Assembly: GCA_017396085.1 (NCBI GenBank)
Contig: JAFQNC010000025.1
Location: 62,001 to 126,000, forward strand
Length of the DNA stretch: 64,000 nucleotides
DNA from: Tidjanibacter sp.
GTDB lineage: Bacteria; Bacteroidota; Bacteroidia; Bacteroidales; Rikenellaceae
Direction of reading: 5' to 3'
Positions 37,714-46,145 of this stretch are shown one piece after another. Below the pieces are notes generated by a model that was given only the letters and a program-made list of their open reading frames with translations, was not told the DNA's origin and did no database searches. How positions within the stretch are numbered: the first letter of the stretch is position 1; each line of letters opens with the position of its first letter. The position numbers and the translations under genes were made by a program.

Positions 37714-38613
37714 ATGACACCGACACAAAACCAACAACACAGTTTAGTGTTTGACTTTGATTTCATTGTCAAAAGTCTACAACTGCGCCCCGAGCCCTCG
37801 TTCCACTACTTTGAGATTGCAAGTGGCGACAAGATGACTAAATCGACAGTGGACCGAAGCATTATGCTCAAAGACGGCGTGTTGATTTGGATATGCAGGG
37901 CCGGCAGTTTGTTGGTGTCGGTTGATGGCACCTCCCACACCATCAAGGCAGGCCAGATGCTCATCGTATTTGCGGGCACCTATTGCAGGTTTACCACCGT
38001 GTCGCCCGACTTTTTGGCCTCCACAATCGTGGGCCGCATCAACGAGGAGTCCTCGGTGGATAGCATCGTGAACACCTTCCCTCGCCTGCGCCAAATACCT
38101 GTAATATCGCTACTTAAACAGGAGAACAAGGTCATCAGTTCGCTGATGGAATACATTGTCGCCACCTCGGCCAACTACCGCAACTACAACCGCGCCGACA
38201 TTGACCGCAACATCTTGGCAATTCTGCGCTCCGAGTTGGTGGATATTTTCCTCCGCCGCAACCTCGCAGTGAGGGATATTTCGGCCAATGAGCAACTCGC
38301 CAAGAGGTTTAATATGATGTTGATTACCAGTTCGTTTGAGCACCGCGATGTGGAGTTCTACGCCGACCTTTTCGGGATGACTCCCAAGAAGTTCTCGGCC
38401 AAAATCAAGCGTGTAACCGGTATGACTCCCTCGGATATGATTGCAGAGGCTGTGATTAAGAATGCCAAGCGACTGTTGCTCAACGCAGGCATATCGACCA
38501 CCACGGTGAGCGAGCGTATGAACTTTGCGACCCCATCGTTCTTCTGCCGCTACTTCAAACGCTACACCGGCCAAACTCCGCAGGAGTGGCGCCAAACCAT
38601 CGCCAAAGAGTAG
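37714..38613 (+). CDS. AraC-family transcriptional regulator
   Basis: 299 residues. The N-terminal 190 residues are a cupin-like sensing domain (S-L-L-V-S-V-D-G-T-S-H-T-I-K-A-G-Q); the C-terminal 100 carry two helix-turn-helix units, with Y-A-D-L-F-G-M-T-P-K-K-F-S and the second S-E-R-M-N-F-A-T-P-S-F-F-C-R-Y-F-K-R-Y-T-G near the end. It lies directly upstream of the pilus locus in the same direction and may control it. Candidate -7 elements TATATTTG (37491) and TACATTTG (37596) lie upstream, without good -33 partners. Confidence 0.88.
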   Translation: MTPTQNQQHSLVFDFDFIVKSLQLRPEPSFHYFEIASGDKMTKSTVDRSIMLKDGVLIWICRAGSLLVSVDGTSHTIKAGQMLIVFAGTYCRFTTVSPDFLASTIVGRINEESSVDSIVNTFPRLRQIPVISLLKQENKVISSLMEYIVATSANYRNYNRADIDRNILAILRSELVDIFLRRNLAVRDISANEQLAKRFNMMLITSSFEHRDVEFYADLFGMTPKKFSAKIKRVTGMTPSDMIAEAVIKNAKRLLLNAGISTTTVSERMNFATPSFFCRYFKRYTGQTPQEWRQTIAKE

Positions 38614-38656
38614 CAAGGGGCGAGCAAGGAGTGCAAGGGGCAAACAAGGAGCCACC

Positions 38657-38711
38657 AAGCACGGGTATCATATCAAGCACGGGTATCGAATTTGATACCC
38701 GTGCTTTTTTT
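38657..38711 (+). terminator. Rho-independent terminator after the AraC gene, with duplicated left arm
   Basis: AGCACGGGTATC (38676-38687) pairs with GATACCCGTGCT (38694-38705), followed by T7. A second copy of the left arm lies at 38658-38669, so an alternative longer hairpin is possible. Confidence 0.85.
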
Positions 38712-38891
38712 GAGGGTTGATGTTCCAATATTCCCCCCTCACTTTTACCACCCAAAAAACCACACCCCCACTCTCCAATGCCCTCGGGCCCGTTGTGGGT
38801 GGATAGGCCCAATGAGAAAACCGTGTGGGCTGTGGGGTAAAATGCTCAAAATGTGCAAATTATCCCAAACGGATACTCAATATTCCTCAAT

Positions 38892-38899
38892 GGGGGGGG
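38892..38899. repeat. G8 homopolymer tract
   Basis: Eight consecutive G, 47 bp upstream of the -33 element of the pilus promoter; a candidate for slipped-strand variation. Confidence 0.7.
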
Positions 38900-38945
38900 T
38901 AAATTATGCCATAATGCCCCTCTTAAAAGCACTTTTAGTGTTTTA

Positions 38946-38978
38946 TTTGTCCCAAGAGTGGAAATTTGAGTAAATTTG
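38946..38978 (+). promoter_or_regulatory. Promoter of the pilus locus
   Basis: TTTG (38946-38949), a 21-bp spacer and TAAATTTG (38971-38978). It would give a leader of about 350 nt containing several hairpins. Confidence 0.65.
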
Positions 38979-39009
38979 TTTTACGGGTGAAGTGTGTGCC
39001 CTGTGAAAA

Positions 39010-39178
39010 TCCCTCCTATGGAGGGAAATGCCACAAAAGGAATGAGTGCCCACCTCCCCACTTGCCCTAAATTAACGTGAGTTTCGCGAATTTCAACTTA
39101 TTGAAATTCCGAAACATCCGTTTTCTCAAAGAGCCTATTGAGGCTCTTTGAAAAGTCCCTCCTTTGGCAAAGGAGGGA
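39010..39178 (+). other. Hairpin-rich leader region of the pilus locus
   Basis: Four inverted repeats: 39010-39016 with 39020-39026; 39081-39095 with 39102-39115 (one bulge); CAAAGAGCCT 39127-39136 with 39141-39150; TCCCTCCTTT 39156-39165 with 39169-39178. The last belongs to a TCCCTCC...GGAGGGA repeat type also present at 39010. No gene is visible in 38712-39337. Confidence 0.7.
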
Positions 39179-39337
39179 TTTAGGGAGGAATGTAAGTGCT
39201 AAACAGCCCACTGTGTGGGCTAAAGGGCTTGCGAAGCCAAGCCCTAACGTAAGGTTCCTCAATGTCGGAATGGCTCTGCGTGATTGAGCAAAGACCTCTT
39301 GGGGTGGTTGGTATGTTTTAGGTATATGAAGTGTGTG

Positions 39338-40579
39338 ATGAAATCACAAGGCAGGAAAATCATTCTCTTGATTGCCACACTGCTGTGTAGTGTGTCGTTG
39401 TGGGCCCAGCAAAGGGAAGCCCACCGACTTGCCGTTACACTCTACTTCCGCCACGACCAATGGGTTCTCGACAACTCCTACCTCACCAACAGCCAGACCA
39501 TCTCCACCCTCGACAAATTCTTTGACACGTGTGGTGTGCGTGTGGACAGTGTCATCATAGTCGCCCACGCATCGCCCGAGGGCCCTATGGCCTACAACGA
39601 CCGCTTGTCGCAGAAGCGTGCCGGAACAACCAAGTATTGGCTGCTGAAGAACTACAAGCAACACCTCTCGCTGGAGCAGATTAGCACCGATGCACGAGGT
39701 GAGGACTATGCGGGCCTCATCCAGATGATTGAGGCAGACCGCAAGGTGCCCCACAAGAAGGAGGTACTCAAGGTGTTGCGCAAGGAGGGAGAACACCCCG
39801 ACCAAAAGATGCGCCAACTGATGAGGTTGCGTGGCGGTTACCCCTACTCCTACATTCGCCGCAACATTCTCCCCTACCTGCGTACCGCAGCGACCTGCAT
39901 AATCTATTGGTCGGAGGAGAATATCGCCATTGCCACACCCACTCCCACCCTCGACACTCCTCTGCCACAGATGAGGATGGCCGAGCCCCAACCTATTCCC
40001 GTTGAGCCGGAGCCCAAGACCATCTTGGCCCTCAAAACCAACGCACTCTACGACTTGGCCACGGTGGTGAACTTTGCGGTGGAGGCACCCATTGGCGACC
40101 GCTTCTCGCTGGTCTACAACCACATCTGCCCGTGGTGGCTGAGCAAAGACAATCGCTACTGCTTGCAGTTGCTCTCCGCAGGTGGCGAGGCAAGGTGGTG
40201 GTTTGCACCGAAGCCGGTAGCTGCGAGCGACAACTTTGTCATCAGAGATAGGCTCGTTGGGCACTTTGTTGGTGCCTATGCGATGAGTGGTATGTTCGAC
40301 ATTCAGGCTCGCAAGTGGGGCTGCTACCAAGGCGAGTTCTGGAGTGCCGGCCTCACCTACGGCTACTCCACCCCCATCGGCAGGCGTATGAACCTTGAGT
40401 TCTCGCTCTCGCTGGGCTATGCACAAATCCCCTACCGCCACTACGTTCCCACTGACGACTGGCAGGACCTCATACGAGATAAGTTCAACTCAGGACGACT
40501 CCACTGGTTTGGCCCCACCAAGGCAGAGGTGTCGCTCGTGGTGCCCATCACCATTAGCACGAAAGGAGGTCGCAAGTGA
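39338..40579 (+). CDS. DUF3575 protein of the pilus locus (OmpA-like plus barrel domain)
   Basis: 413 residues with a signal peptide ending L-W-A-Q. The N-terminal domain (about 30-150) contains a V-D-S-V-I-I-V-A-H-A-S-P-E-G-P stretch, then N-D-R-L-S-Q-K-R-A, which resembles the peptidoglycan-binding OmpA fold. The C-terminal part (from about 230, I-L-A-L-K-T-N-A-L-Y-D-L-A-T-V-V-N) is DUF3575, a predicted outer-membrane barrel. DUF3575 genes regularly open fimbrillin clusters in Bacteroidales. An ATG at 39326 is an alternative start. It overlaps the next gene in TGATG. Confidence 0.8.
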   Translation: MKSQGRKIILLIATLLCSVSLWAQQREAHRLAVTLYFRHDQWVLDNSYLTNSQTISTLDKFFDTCGVRVDSVIIVAHASPEGPMAYNDRLSQKRAGTTKYWLLKNYKQHLSLEQISTDARGEDYAGLIQMIEADRKVPHKKEVLKVLRKEGEHPDQKMRQLMRLRGGYPYSYIRRNILPYLRTAATCIIYWSEENIAIATPTPTLDTPLPQMRMAEPQPIPVEPEPKTILALKTNALYDLATVVNFAVEAPIGDRFSLVYNHICPWWLSKDNRYCLQLLSAGGEARWWFAPKPVAASDNFVIRDRLVGHFVGAYAMSGMFDIQARKWGCYQGEFWSAGLTYGYSTPIGRRMNLEFSLSLGYAQIPYRHYVPTDDWQDLIRDKFNSGRLHWFGPTKAEVSLVVPITISTKGGRK

Positions 40580-41595
40580 TGAAGAGGTTGTACAGATACC
40601 TTGTGGTGGCACTTGTGGTGGTGCTGACGGTGGCAGGTTGCCAGCGCAGGCCCTTGTTGGACCCCAACTTCACTGCGGAGTTGAACGTGGTCATCAACAT
40701 CAAGTCGTTGCAGAACGTGACCTGCGACATCTACAACCCCAAGATTCCACTGCCCACAGTGGAGCCGGAGATGTTGCGAGTGTTGTTCTACGAGCCCGGC
40801 AAGAGCAAAGTTGCGGGCGAGAGTTACATCAGTTCGCTCTCCACGGATGCCGATGGCAATAGGGTGATTTCGGGACGTGTGGGTGTGCTGCCCGGCGAGT
40901 ATGAGATGGTCATCTACAACTTCGATGTACGCTCCACCCAAATCCGCAACGACCATAGCCACGGCACCATTGAGGCCTATTCGGACCCCGTGTCGGAGGT
41001 GCTCTCCAGCCGCTTCAACACCCGCGCGGGCCAAAGGCTCGACATCCGCTACCAGCCCGACCACCTGCTTGTGGCCACCAGCCCGCGTGAGTACATCCCC
41101 TGGCACGAGGAAATACACACCATCCACGCCGAAGCCTCCTCTATTATTGAGACCTTCTACTTGCAGGCAAAGGTGGAGGGCTTGGAGTATGTGTCGAGTG
41201 CGCAGGCTGTGATTTCGGGCGTGTCGGGTAGCAACCTGCTTGGCGAGCGCAAGATGGTCGAGAGCCCCGAGGCTGCGGTCTACTTCACTCTGGTGAAGAG
41301 CGACGACAAGGGTGTACCCGTGGTGTGCAACACATTCAACACCTTCGGTCGCCTGCCCAACTCGAAGAACCTCCTCTACCTCACCTTCGACATCCACACC
41401 GTGGACGGACGAGCAATTACCAAGGAGTTTGAGATTTCCAACCTCTTCGAGAGCAAGGAGTGCTTGGAGCACAAGTGGCTGCTGCTGGAGGAGACCATTG
41501 TGATACCGCCACCCTCAACCCCGCCCACAAGTGGTGGTGGTTTCAGTCCCGAGGTTGGCGATTGGAATCAGGAGGACCACGACATCATCCTCTGA
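40579..41595 (+). CDS. DUF5119 lipoprotein of the pilus locus
   Basis: 338 residues; lipobox V-A-G-C near 20. The pattern P-E-M-L-R-V-L-F-Y-E-P then P-G-E-Y-E-M-V-I-Y-N-F-D, and later Y-I-P-W-H, fits DUF5119, found beside DUF3575 in fimbrillin clusters. It lacks the Arg-Ala site of the pilins, so an anchor or assembly role is more likely than a shaft role (inference). The ATG at 40579 overlaps the preceding stop; a GTG at 40576 is an alternative. Confidence 0.75.
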   Translation: MKRLYRYLVVALVVVLTVAGCQRRPLLDPNFTAELNVVINIKSLQNVTCDIYNPKIPLPTVEPEMLRVLFYEPGKSKVAGESYISSLSTDADGNRVISGRVGVLPGEYEMVIYNFDVRSTQIRNDHSHGTIEAYSDPVSEVLSSRFNTRAGQRLDIRYQPDHLLVATSPREYIPWHEEIHTIHAEASSIIETFYLQAKVEGLEYVSSAQAVISGVSGSNLLGERKMVESPEAAVYFTLVKSDDKGVPVVCNTFNTFGRLPNSKNLLYLTFDIHTVDGRAITKEFEISNLFESKECLEHKWLLLEETIVIPPPSTPPTSGGGFSPEVGDWNQEDHDIIL

Positions 41596-41690
41596 CGACA
41601 CCCAAGGAAAACAAAGAAAAACACACAATATACATTTCCGGGAAAGAAAAAACAATTAACTAAATTATTTACTTTTAACAAACTAACACT

Positions 41691-42701
41691 ATGAAAAAGA
41701 TTTTTGCTATTGCAGCCGCTTGTGTAGCACTTGTGGGCTGCGCAAAGAACGAGTTGAACAACTCGCGCATCGATGATGCTCCCATCGGCTTCCAGGCTGT
41801 TGTGGGCTTGGAGAGCAACCGTGCAGGTCTTGACACCTTCACCGATGCTGACCAGTTCGTTGCCACAGCATTCCTGCTCAACGAGAACAAGACTTGGGCT
41901 GCAAACAGCGCCGAGGCTGTTCAGTACTTCGTGAAACAGGTGGTTTCGTGGAACGGCTCCACTTGGACCACCGCCACTCCCTACTACTGGCCCGCCAGCG
42001 GTAGCCTGACCTTCTATGCTCACTACCCCACCGCCTCTATCGGCGCACCCGTGGCAGCAACCATTGACGCAAGCCACAACTACATCTTTGCTGACTACAA
42101 TGTTGACACCCACTACAACGCCGACCTGATGGTTGCCGACATCGTTGCCGACAAGCAGGCTAACAAGGTTCCCGTGACCTTCCGTCACAAACTGACCAAG
42201 ATTGGTGTTACCGCCATCAAGGCTGATGCTACCGACGTTCCCAACCGCACCGTTCAGCTCACCTCGGTGAAACTCACCAATCTCAACAACCAGGGTACCT
42301 TCACCTTGGAGCCTACCGGCACCAATGCGTGGGACAACCGTTCCGGTTCGGTTGCATACGAGTTGCTCGCAACCACTCCTACCGTGATTACCGCCTATGG
42401 CACCCAGACTCCCCAGACCGTTGCTACCCAGCAGGAGTTCTTCTTGCCCCAGGCTTTTGCTACCGAGGATGCCAAACTCATCATCACCTACCAGATTGTA
42501 ACTCCCGTGGCCGGTGGTGCTGGTACCGCAACCGAGACCATTGTTAAGACTCTCGCTCTCAAGAACGTTATCACCGACAGCGCATTCGATATGAACGACT
42601 ACTACACCCTCAACATCATCGCTGGTGCAGCAGTTCAAATCGAGTGGGAGGCTCCCAGCATTGTTGGTTGGACTTCCGAGACCCTCAACATCAACCTCTA
42701 A
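41691..42701 (+). CDS. Fimbrillin-family (Mfa1-like) lipoprotein 1
   Basis: 336 residues. Lipobox A-L-V-G-C (Cys17); candidate Arg-specific cleavage site N-R-A-G (Arg44-Ala45). The family motif W-T-T-A-T-P-Y-Y-W-P lies at 92-101, followed by L-T-F-Y-A-H-Y-P. The C-terminus ends I-E-W-E-A-P-S-I-V-G-W. These are candidate pilus subunits exported as lipoproteins and polymerised at the cell surface after proteolysis. The signal peptide is nearly identical, in DNA as well, to that of the next gene, which points to recent duplication. Confidence 0.85.
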   Translation: MKKIFAIAAACVALVGCAKNELNNSRIDDAPIGFQAVVGLESNRAGLDTFTDADQFVATAFLLNENKTWAANSAEAVQYFVKQVVSWNGSTWTTATPYYWPASGSLTFYAHYPTASIGAPVAATIDASHNYIFADYNVDTHYNADLMVADIVADKQANKVPVTFRHKLTKIGVTAIKADATDVPNRTVQLTSVKLTNLNNQGTFTLEPTGTNAWDNRSGSVAYELLATTPTVITAYGTQTPQTVATQQEFFLPQAFATEDAKLIITYQIVTPVAGGAGTATETIVKTLALKNVITDSAFDMNDYYTLNIIAGAAVQIEWEAPSIVGWTSETLNINL

Positions 42702-42844
42702 TATAAAGAAGATGTGTTGAACGTGCCGAGGGTGGAGAGCGCAACACAAACACCCGCCACACCACGGCAGACACTATCCGAGGGGGACTGACCCTCCCCT
42801 CGGGTGCAAAAACAAATAACAACAAACACTAAAAAACAAAAACG

Positions 42845-43852
42845 ATGAAAAAACTTTTGCTTATTGCAGCCGCTTGTGTAGCACTCGCAGGTTGCGCAAA
42901 CAACGAAATCGACACCCTCGAGCAGCAGGGTGAGCAGATTGGGTACCAGACTGTGTTGAGTCTTCAGCAGAACAACCGTGCCGAGATGACCGCCTTCACC
43001 ACCAGCGACTCCTTCGTGGCAAGTGGTTGGGTTGTGCCCGCCGGCAACACCTACCCCACCGGTGCAGGTCTCTACATCGACCGTCAGACGGTTGTCTATG
43101 GCACCTATATGGCAAGCACCTGGACCACCGCAACCGCCTACTATTGGCCTGCGGAGGGTACAATGACCTTCTTTGCACACTCCCCCGTAAGCGTTGCTTC
43201 TTCGTGGGATGGCAACACCTACACCATTCCCTTTGACATCGGCACCACCACCGGCGACGCCCAGGTTGACCTCTTGGTTGCCGACGTTCAGAACGGACGC
43301 AACTATGCCAACAGCGGCACCACCGGCGTTCCCGTTGCTTTCGGCCACAAGCTGACCAAAGTGTCGTTCACCGCAGGTGTGGCAAAACCACAGACCGGCG
43401 TGACCTACGCACTGAAGAGTATCGAGTTGAAGGGCGTGGGTAAGACCTCTACCTTCACCCAGAGCAACGATGGCACTACCACCACCGAGGCTTGGGCAAC
43501 TCCTGCTACCAGCGACTACACCGTGTTCAGTGGCGACTTGACCGTGAACGCCGACCTCTCCATTGTTAGCCCCACCCCCAACGAGGTGACCACCACCAAG
43601 ACCCTCTTCATCCCCCACACCTTCTCCGACACCGCATCGTTGGTTGTTACCTACGTGCGCACCACCACCCTCGGTGGCGTACCCTCCTCGGTAGAAGTTA
43701 AGAAAGAGGTGTTGCTCAAAGATATTTCCACCAAGTGGAACATCAACTCTCACGTGACATACTGCTTGAGCATCGGCTTCGTTCCCCAGATTATTTGGGA
43801 GCAGCCCACCCTCAACACTTGGGCCACCGAGACCTACACTGTAAGCATCTAA
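42845..43852 (+). CDS. Fimbrillin-family (Mfa1-like) lipoprotein 2
   Basis: 335 residues, closest paralogue of gene 1: lipobox A-L-A-G-C (Cys17), candidate cleavage N-R-A-E (Arg45-Ala46), motif W-T-T-A-T-A-Y-Y-W-P at 93-102. C-terminus I-I-W-E-Q-P-T-L-N-T-W. The mature parts differ much more than the leader peptides. Confidence 0.85.
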   Translation: MKKLLLIAAACVALAGCANNEIDTLEQQGEQIGYQTVLSLQQNNRAEMTAFTTSDSFVASGWVVPAGNTYPTGAGLYIDRQTVVYGTYMASTWTTATAYYWPAEGTMTFFAHSPVSVASSWDGNTYTIPFDIGTTTGDAQVDLLVADVQNGRNYANSGTTGVPVAFGHKLTKVSFTAGVAKPQTGVTYALKSIELKGVGKTSTFTQSNDGTTTTEAWATPATSDYTVFSGDLTVNADLSIVSPTPNEVTTTKTLFIPHTFSDTASLVVTYVRTTTLGGVPSSVEVKKEVLLKDISTKWNINSHVTYCLSIGFVPQIIWEQPTLNTWATETYTVSI

Positions 43853-43946
43853 TAGACAAGGCTACGACCAAAGGAGCACCAAGGGTGGTGTCGCCCGTGT
43901 TGGAAGAAAACAAACCACAAAACTTTTGGAACAAACAGAGAACGTG

Positions 43947-45032
43947 ATGTCTAAAACTCGCACATATCGACTTCTTGTGGCGGTGGCAATGGTTGCCTTC
44001 GCAAACTTCTCGTGTGTGAACGTGGAGGAGTTTGGCGATGAAGCGCAATCACGCACCGTGGGCTTCCAAGCCGTGGTTAAGAAACACGACAACACCCCTC
44101 GTGCCGCCATTGAGGGTGTGAACTACCCCACCACGGTGAACTTTGGTGCATTTGCAATGTGGCTTGACGAGGGCCAAATTTGGGCCAACGACCACGCAGC
44201 AGCCACCCCCTTCATCGACAACAACGAGGTGGCCTACAACACATTCCTGCCCGCAACGTGGACAACCGAAACGGCATACTATTGGCCCGATACAGGCTCG
44301 CTGACCTGCTTTGCCTACTCGCCCTACCGAGATAACAGCAACAATCCGCTGACCAACGTGAGCGTGAGTGCCGCCACGGGTGCCCTGACAATCAACAACT
44401 GGAACCTGCTCGATGCGAAGTACAAAGAGATTGACCTGATGTTGGCCAACGTGCAGACCGAGCGCACCTTTGCAAACTCCTCCAGCGGTATTCCGACCAT
44501 CTTCAACCACCTCCTTTCGAGGATTGACGTGAAGGCCGGTTTGGCCTCGGAGTACAAAGAGGAGGGAGGCCCCACCTACAAGATTACTCTGCGCAAAGTG
44601 GCCCTAAAGCAGGTCTATATGACCGGCGACTACACCACGCAGACCAACAGGTGGGAAAGCCCACACAATGCCACCACCATCTGGCTCTACAACAACGAGA
44701 CAGAGGGTACGGACGGCCTGGAACTCGTGTTTGGTACAACCACCAATGCGGGCGAAACCACCTTCGTGCTGCCACAGGTGCATCTTGAAGGTGCCGAGGG
44801 TACGCAGGCCGAACTCTTCGTGGAATGGCACGACTCCAAACCCGGTGAGGGTGTGCAAAGCGCCACCATCAACCTGCGAGAGAAGTTTACCGACAGCTAC
44901 TGGGGCCAGGGCAAGCACTACACCTACATCTTGGCGTGGGATAGGGGTGCAACATCCTACATTGAGTTCGACCCCCCGACAATCTCCTCCGATTGGGTTA
45001 GCGGCGGTAGCCACATTATTACCATTGAATAA
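43947..45032 (+). CDS. Fimbrillin-family (Mfa1-like) lipoprotein 3
   Basis: 361 residues; lipobox A-N-F-S-C (Cys23); candidate cleavage P-R-A-A (Arg52-Ala53); motif W-T-T-E-T-A-Y-Y-W-P at 105-114 followed by L-T-C-F-A-Y-S-P-Y. C-terminus Y-I-E-F-D-P-P-T-I-S-S-D-W. The ATG at 43947 is chosen to start the signal peptide. Confidence 0.83.
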   Translation: MSKTRTYRLLVAVAMVAFANFSCVNVEEFGDEAQSRTVGFQAVVKKHDNTPRAAIEGVNYPTTVNFGAFAMWLDEGQIWANDHAAATPFIDNNEVAYNTFLPATWTTETAYYWPDTGSLTCFAYSPYRDNSNNPLTNVSVSAATGALTINNWNLLDAKYKEIDLMLANVQTERTFANSSSGIPTIFNHLLSRIDVKAGLASEYKEEGGPTYKITLRKVALKQVYMTGDYTTQTNRWESPHNATTIWLYNNETEGTDGLELVFGTTTNAGETTFVLPQVHLEGAEGTQAELFVEWHDSKPGEGVQSATINLREKFTDSYWGQGKHYTYILAWDRGATSYIEFDPPTISSDWVSGGSHIITIE

Positions 45033-45079
45033 TACGCACACGTGCGTGCGCACGCAAGACACAAACCACAAACACCACA

Positions 45080-46021
45080 ATGAAGAACACTCGCCACATA
45101 GCACCCTCGCTCCTCGCAGCAGCCCTCCTCGTATTGGGTAGTTGCACCGAGAAGGCGTGGCCCGACCTCGGTACCATATCCTATGAGCCGCTGGTGGTAA
45201 CCTCGCAAGTGATGCGTAGTGGTGCAGAGGAGGCACAAGCCCCCATCAACGCCTATCCCAAGGACGAAACCTTTGGGGTGTGGGTGATGGCTCTGGACGA
45301 AAACCTCTCGTGGGAGTATGGTGGCACCCACGCCGAAGTGTTGGTAGACAATCAGGAGGTGGTGTGGAACGGCTCCGAGTGGAACACCGCAGAGCCTTGC
45401 AAGTGGCCCAATCGGAAGAAAATCACCGTTGCCGCCTACTCCCCTGCCGATGCACAGGCCGAGTTCTCCGCCACCAATGGAGTGGTGTTCAACAACGTGG
45501 ATGTGTTGGACGAGAAGAGTTGGGAGTTGATGTGGGCAGGCCCCGTGTGCGACAAGGACCACGCCGCTTGTGGAGGCGTTATCAATCTCCCCTTCACAAA
45601 TGCGCTCTGCTCGGTGCAGTTCTCGGTTATCCCCCACCTGCCCGAACACGTCAGTGTGAAGGTGCGCTCGCTCACAATGGAGCAGTTGCGCCACCAGGGC
45701 TCGTTTGTTTCACTTCCCACCCCCTTGTGGAGCGTGAGCGGCGAATGCTACACGCAATCGTTCTTTGAGGGTGCAGAGATTGTGGGCCCGGGCGAAACCC
45801 GACTCCTCGACACGCCGAGGTGGTTGATGCCACAAATGGCCAAAGTGAAAATCAGGCTCGTGTGCGACTTCCTTTATGAGGATGCCACCCTGCCCGACCA
45901 AACCTTTGAGATTGAGAAGGATGCGCTTTGGGAAGCCGGCAAGCAGTATGCCTACACCCTGAAGATATACACCGACAACATAAGTTTCCTGCACGACAAC
46001 ATCACCGACCTCATCGACTAA
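45080..46021 (+). CDS. Fimbrillin-like lipoprotein 4
   Basis: 313 residues; lipobox V-L-G-S-C (Cys22); candidate cleavage M-R-S-G (Arg46-Ser47); degenerate family motif W-N-T-A-E-P-C-K-W-P at 101-110, then I-T-V-A-A-Y-S-P. It lacks the aromatic C-terminal Trp motif of genes 1-3 and may play a minor role. An A/C-rich gap of about 47 bp separates it from gene 3. Confidence 0.78.
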   Translation: MKNTRHIAPSLLAAALLVLGSCTEKAWPDLGTISYEPLVVTSQVMRSGAEEAQAPINAYPKDETFGVWVMALDENLSWEYGGTHAEVLVDNQEVVWNGSEWNTAEPCKWPNRKKITVAAYSPADAQAEFSATNGVVFNNVDVLDEKSWELMWAGPVCDKDHAACGGVINLPFTNALCSVQFSVIPHLPEHVSVKVRSLTMEQLRHQGSFVSLPTPLWSVSGECYTQSFFEGAEIVGPGETRLLDTPRWLMPQMAKVKIRLVCDFLYEDATLPDQTFEIEKDALWEAGKQYAYTLKIYTDNISFLHDNITDLID

Positions 46022-46145
46022 CAGCGAGGGCCGCACAACAAAAGAGAACATAAGCAAAAGTTACAAAAAACATACGGATGTTGGCGAGGTGGAAACACCG
46101 GCAAAAAACAGCAGGCAACACACAACAGAACAATACACACACAGG

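Noticed and set aside
38614..39337. Invertible promoter controlling the pilus locus
   Set aside because: I looked for matching inverted repeats on both sides of the promoter and found only local hairpins; no recombinase gene is adjacent.
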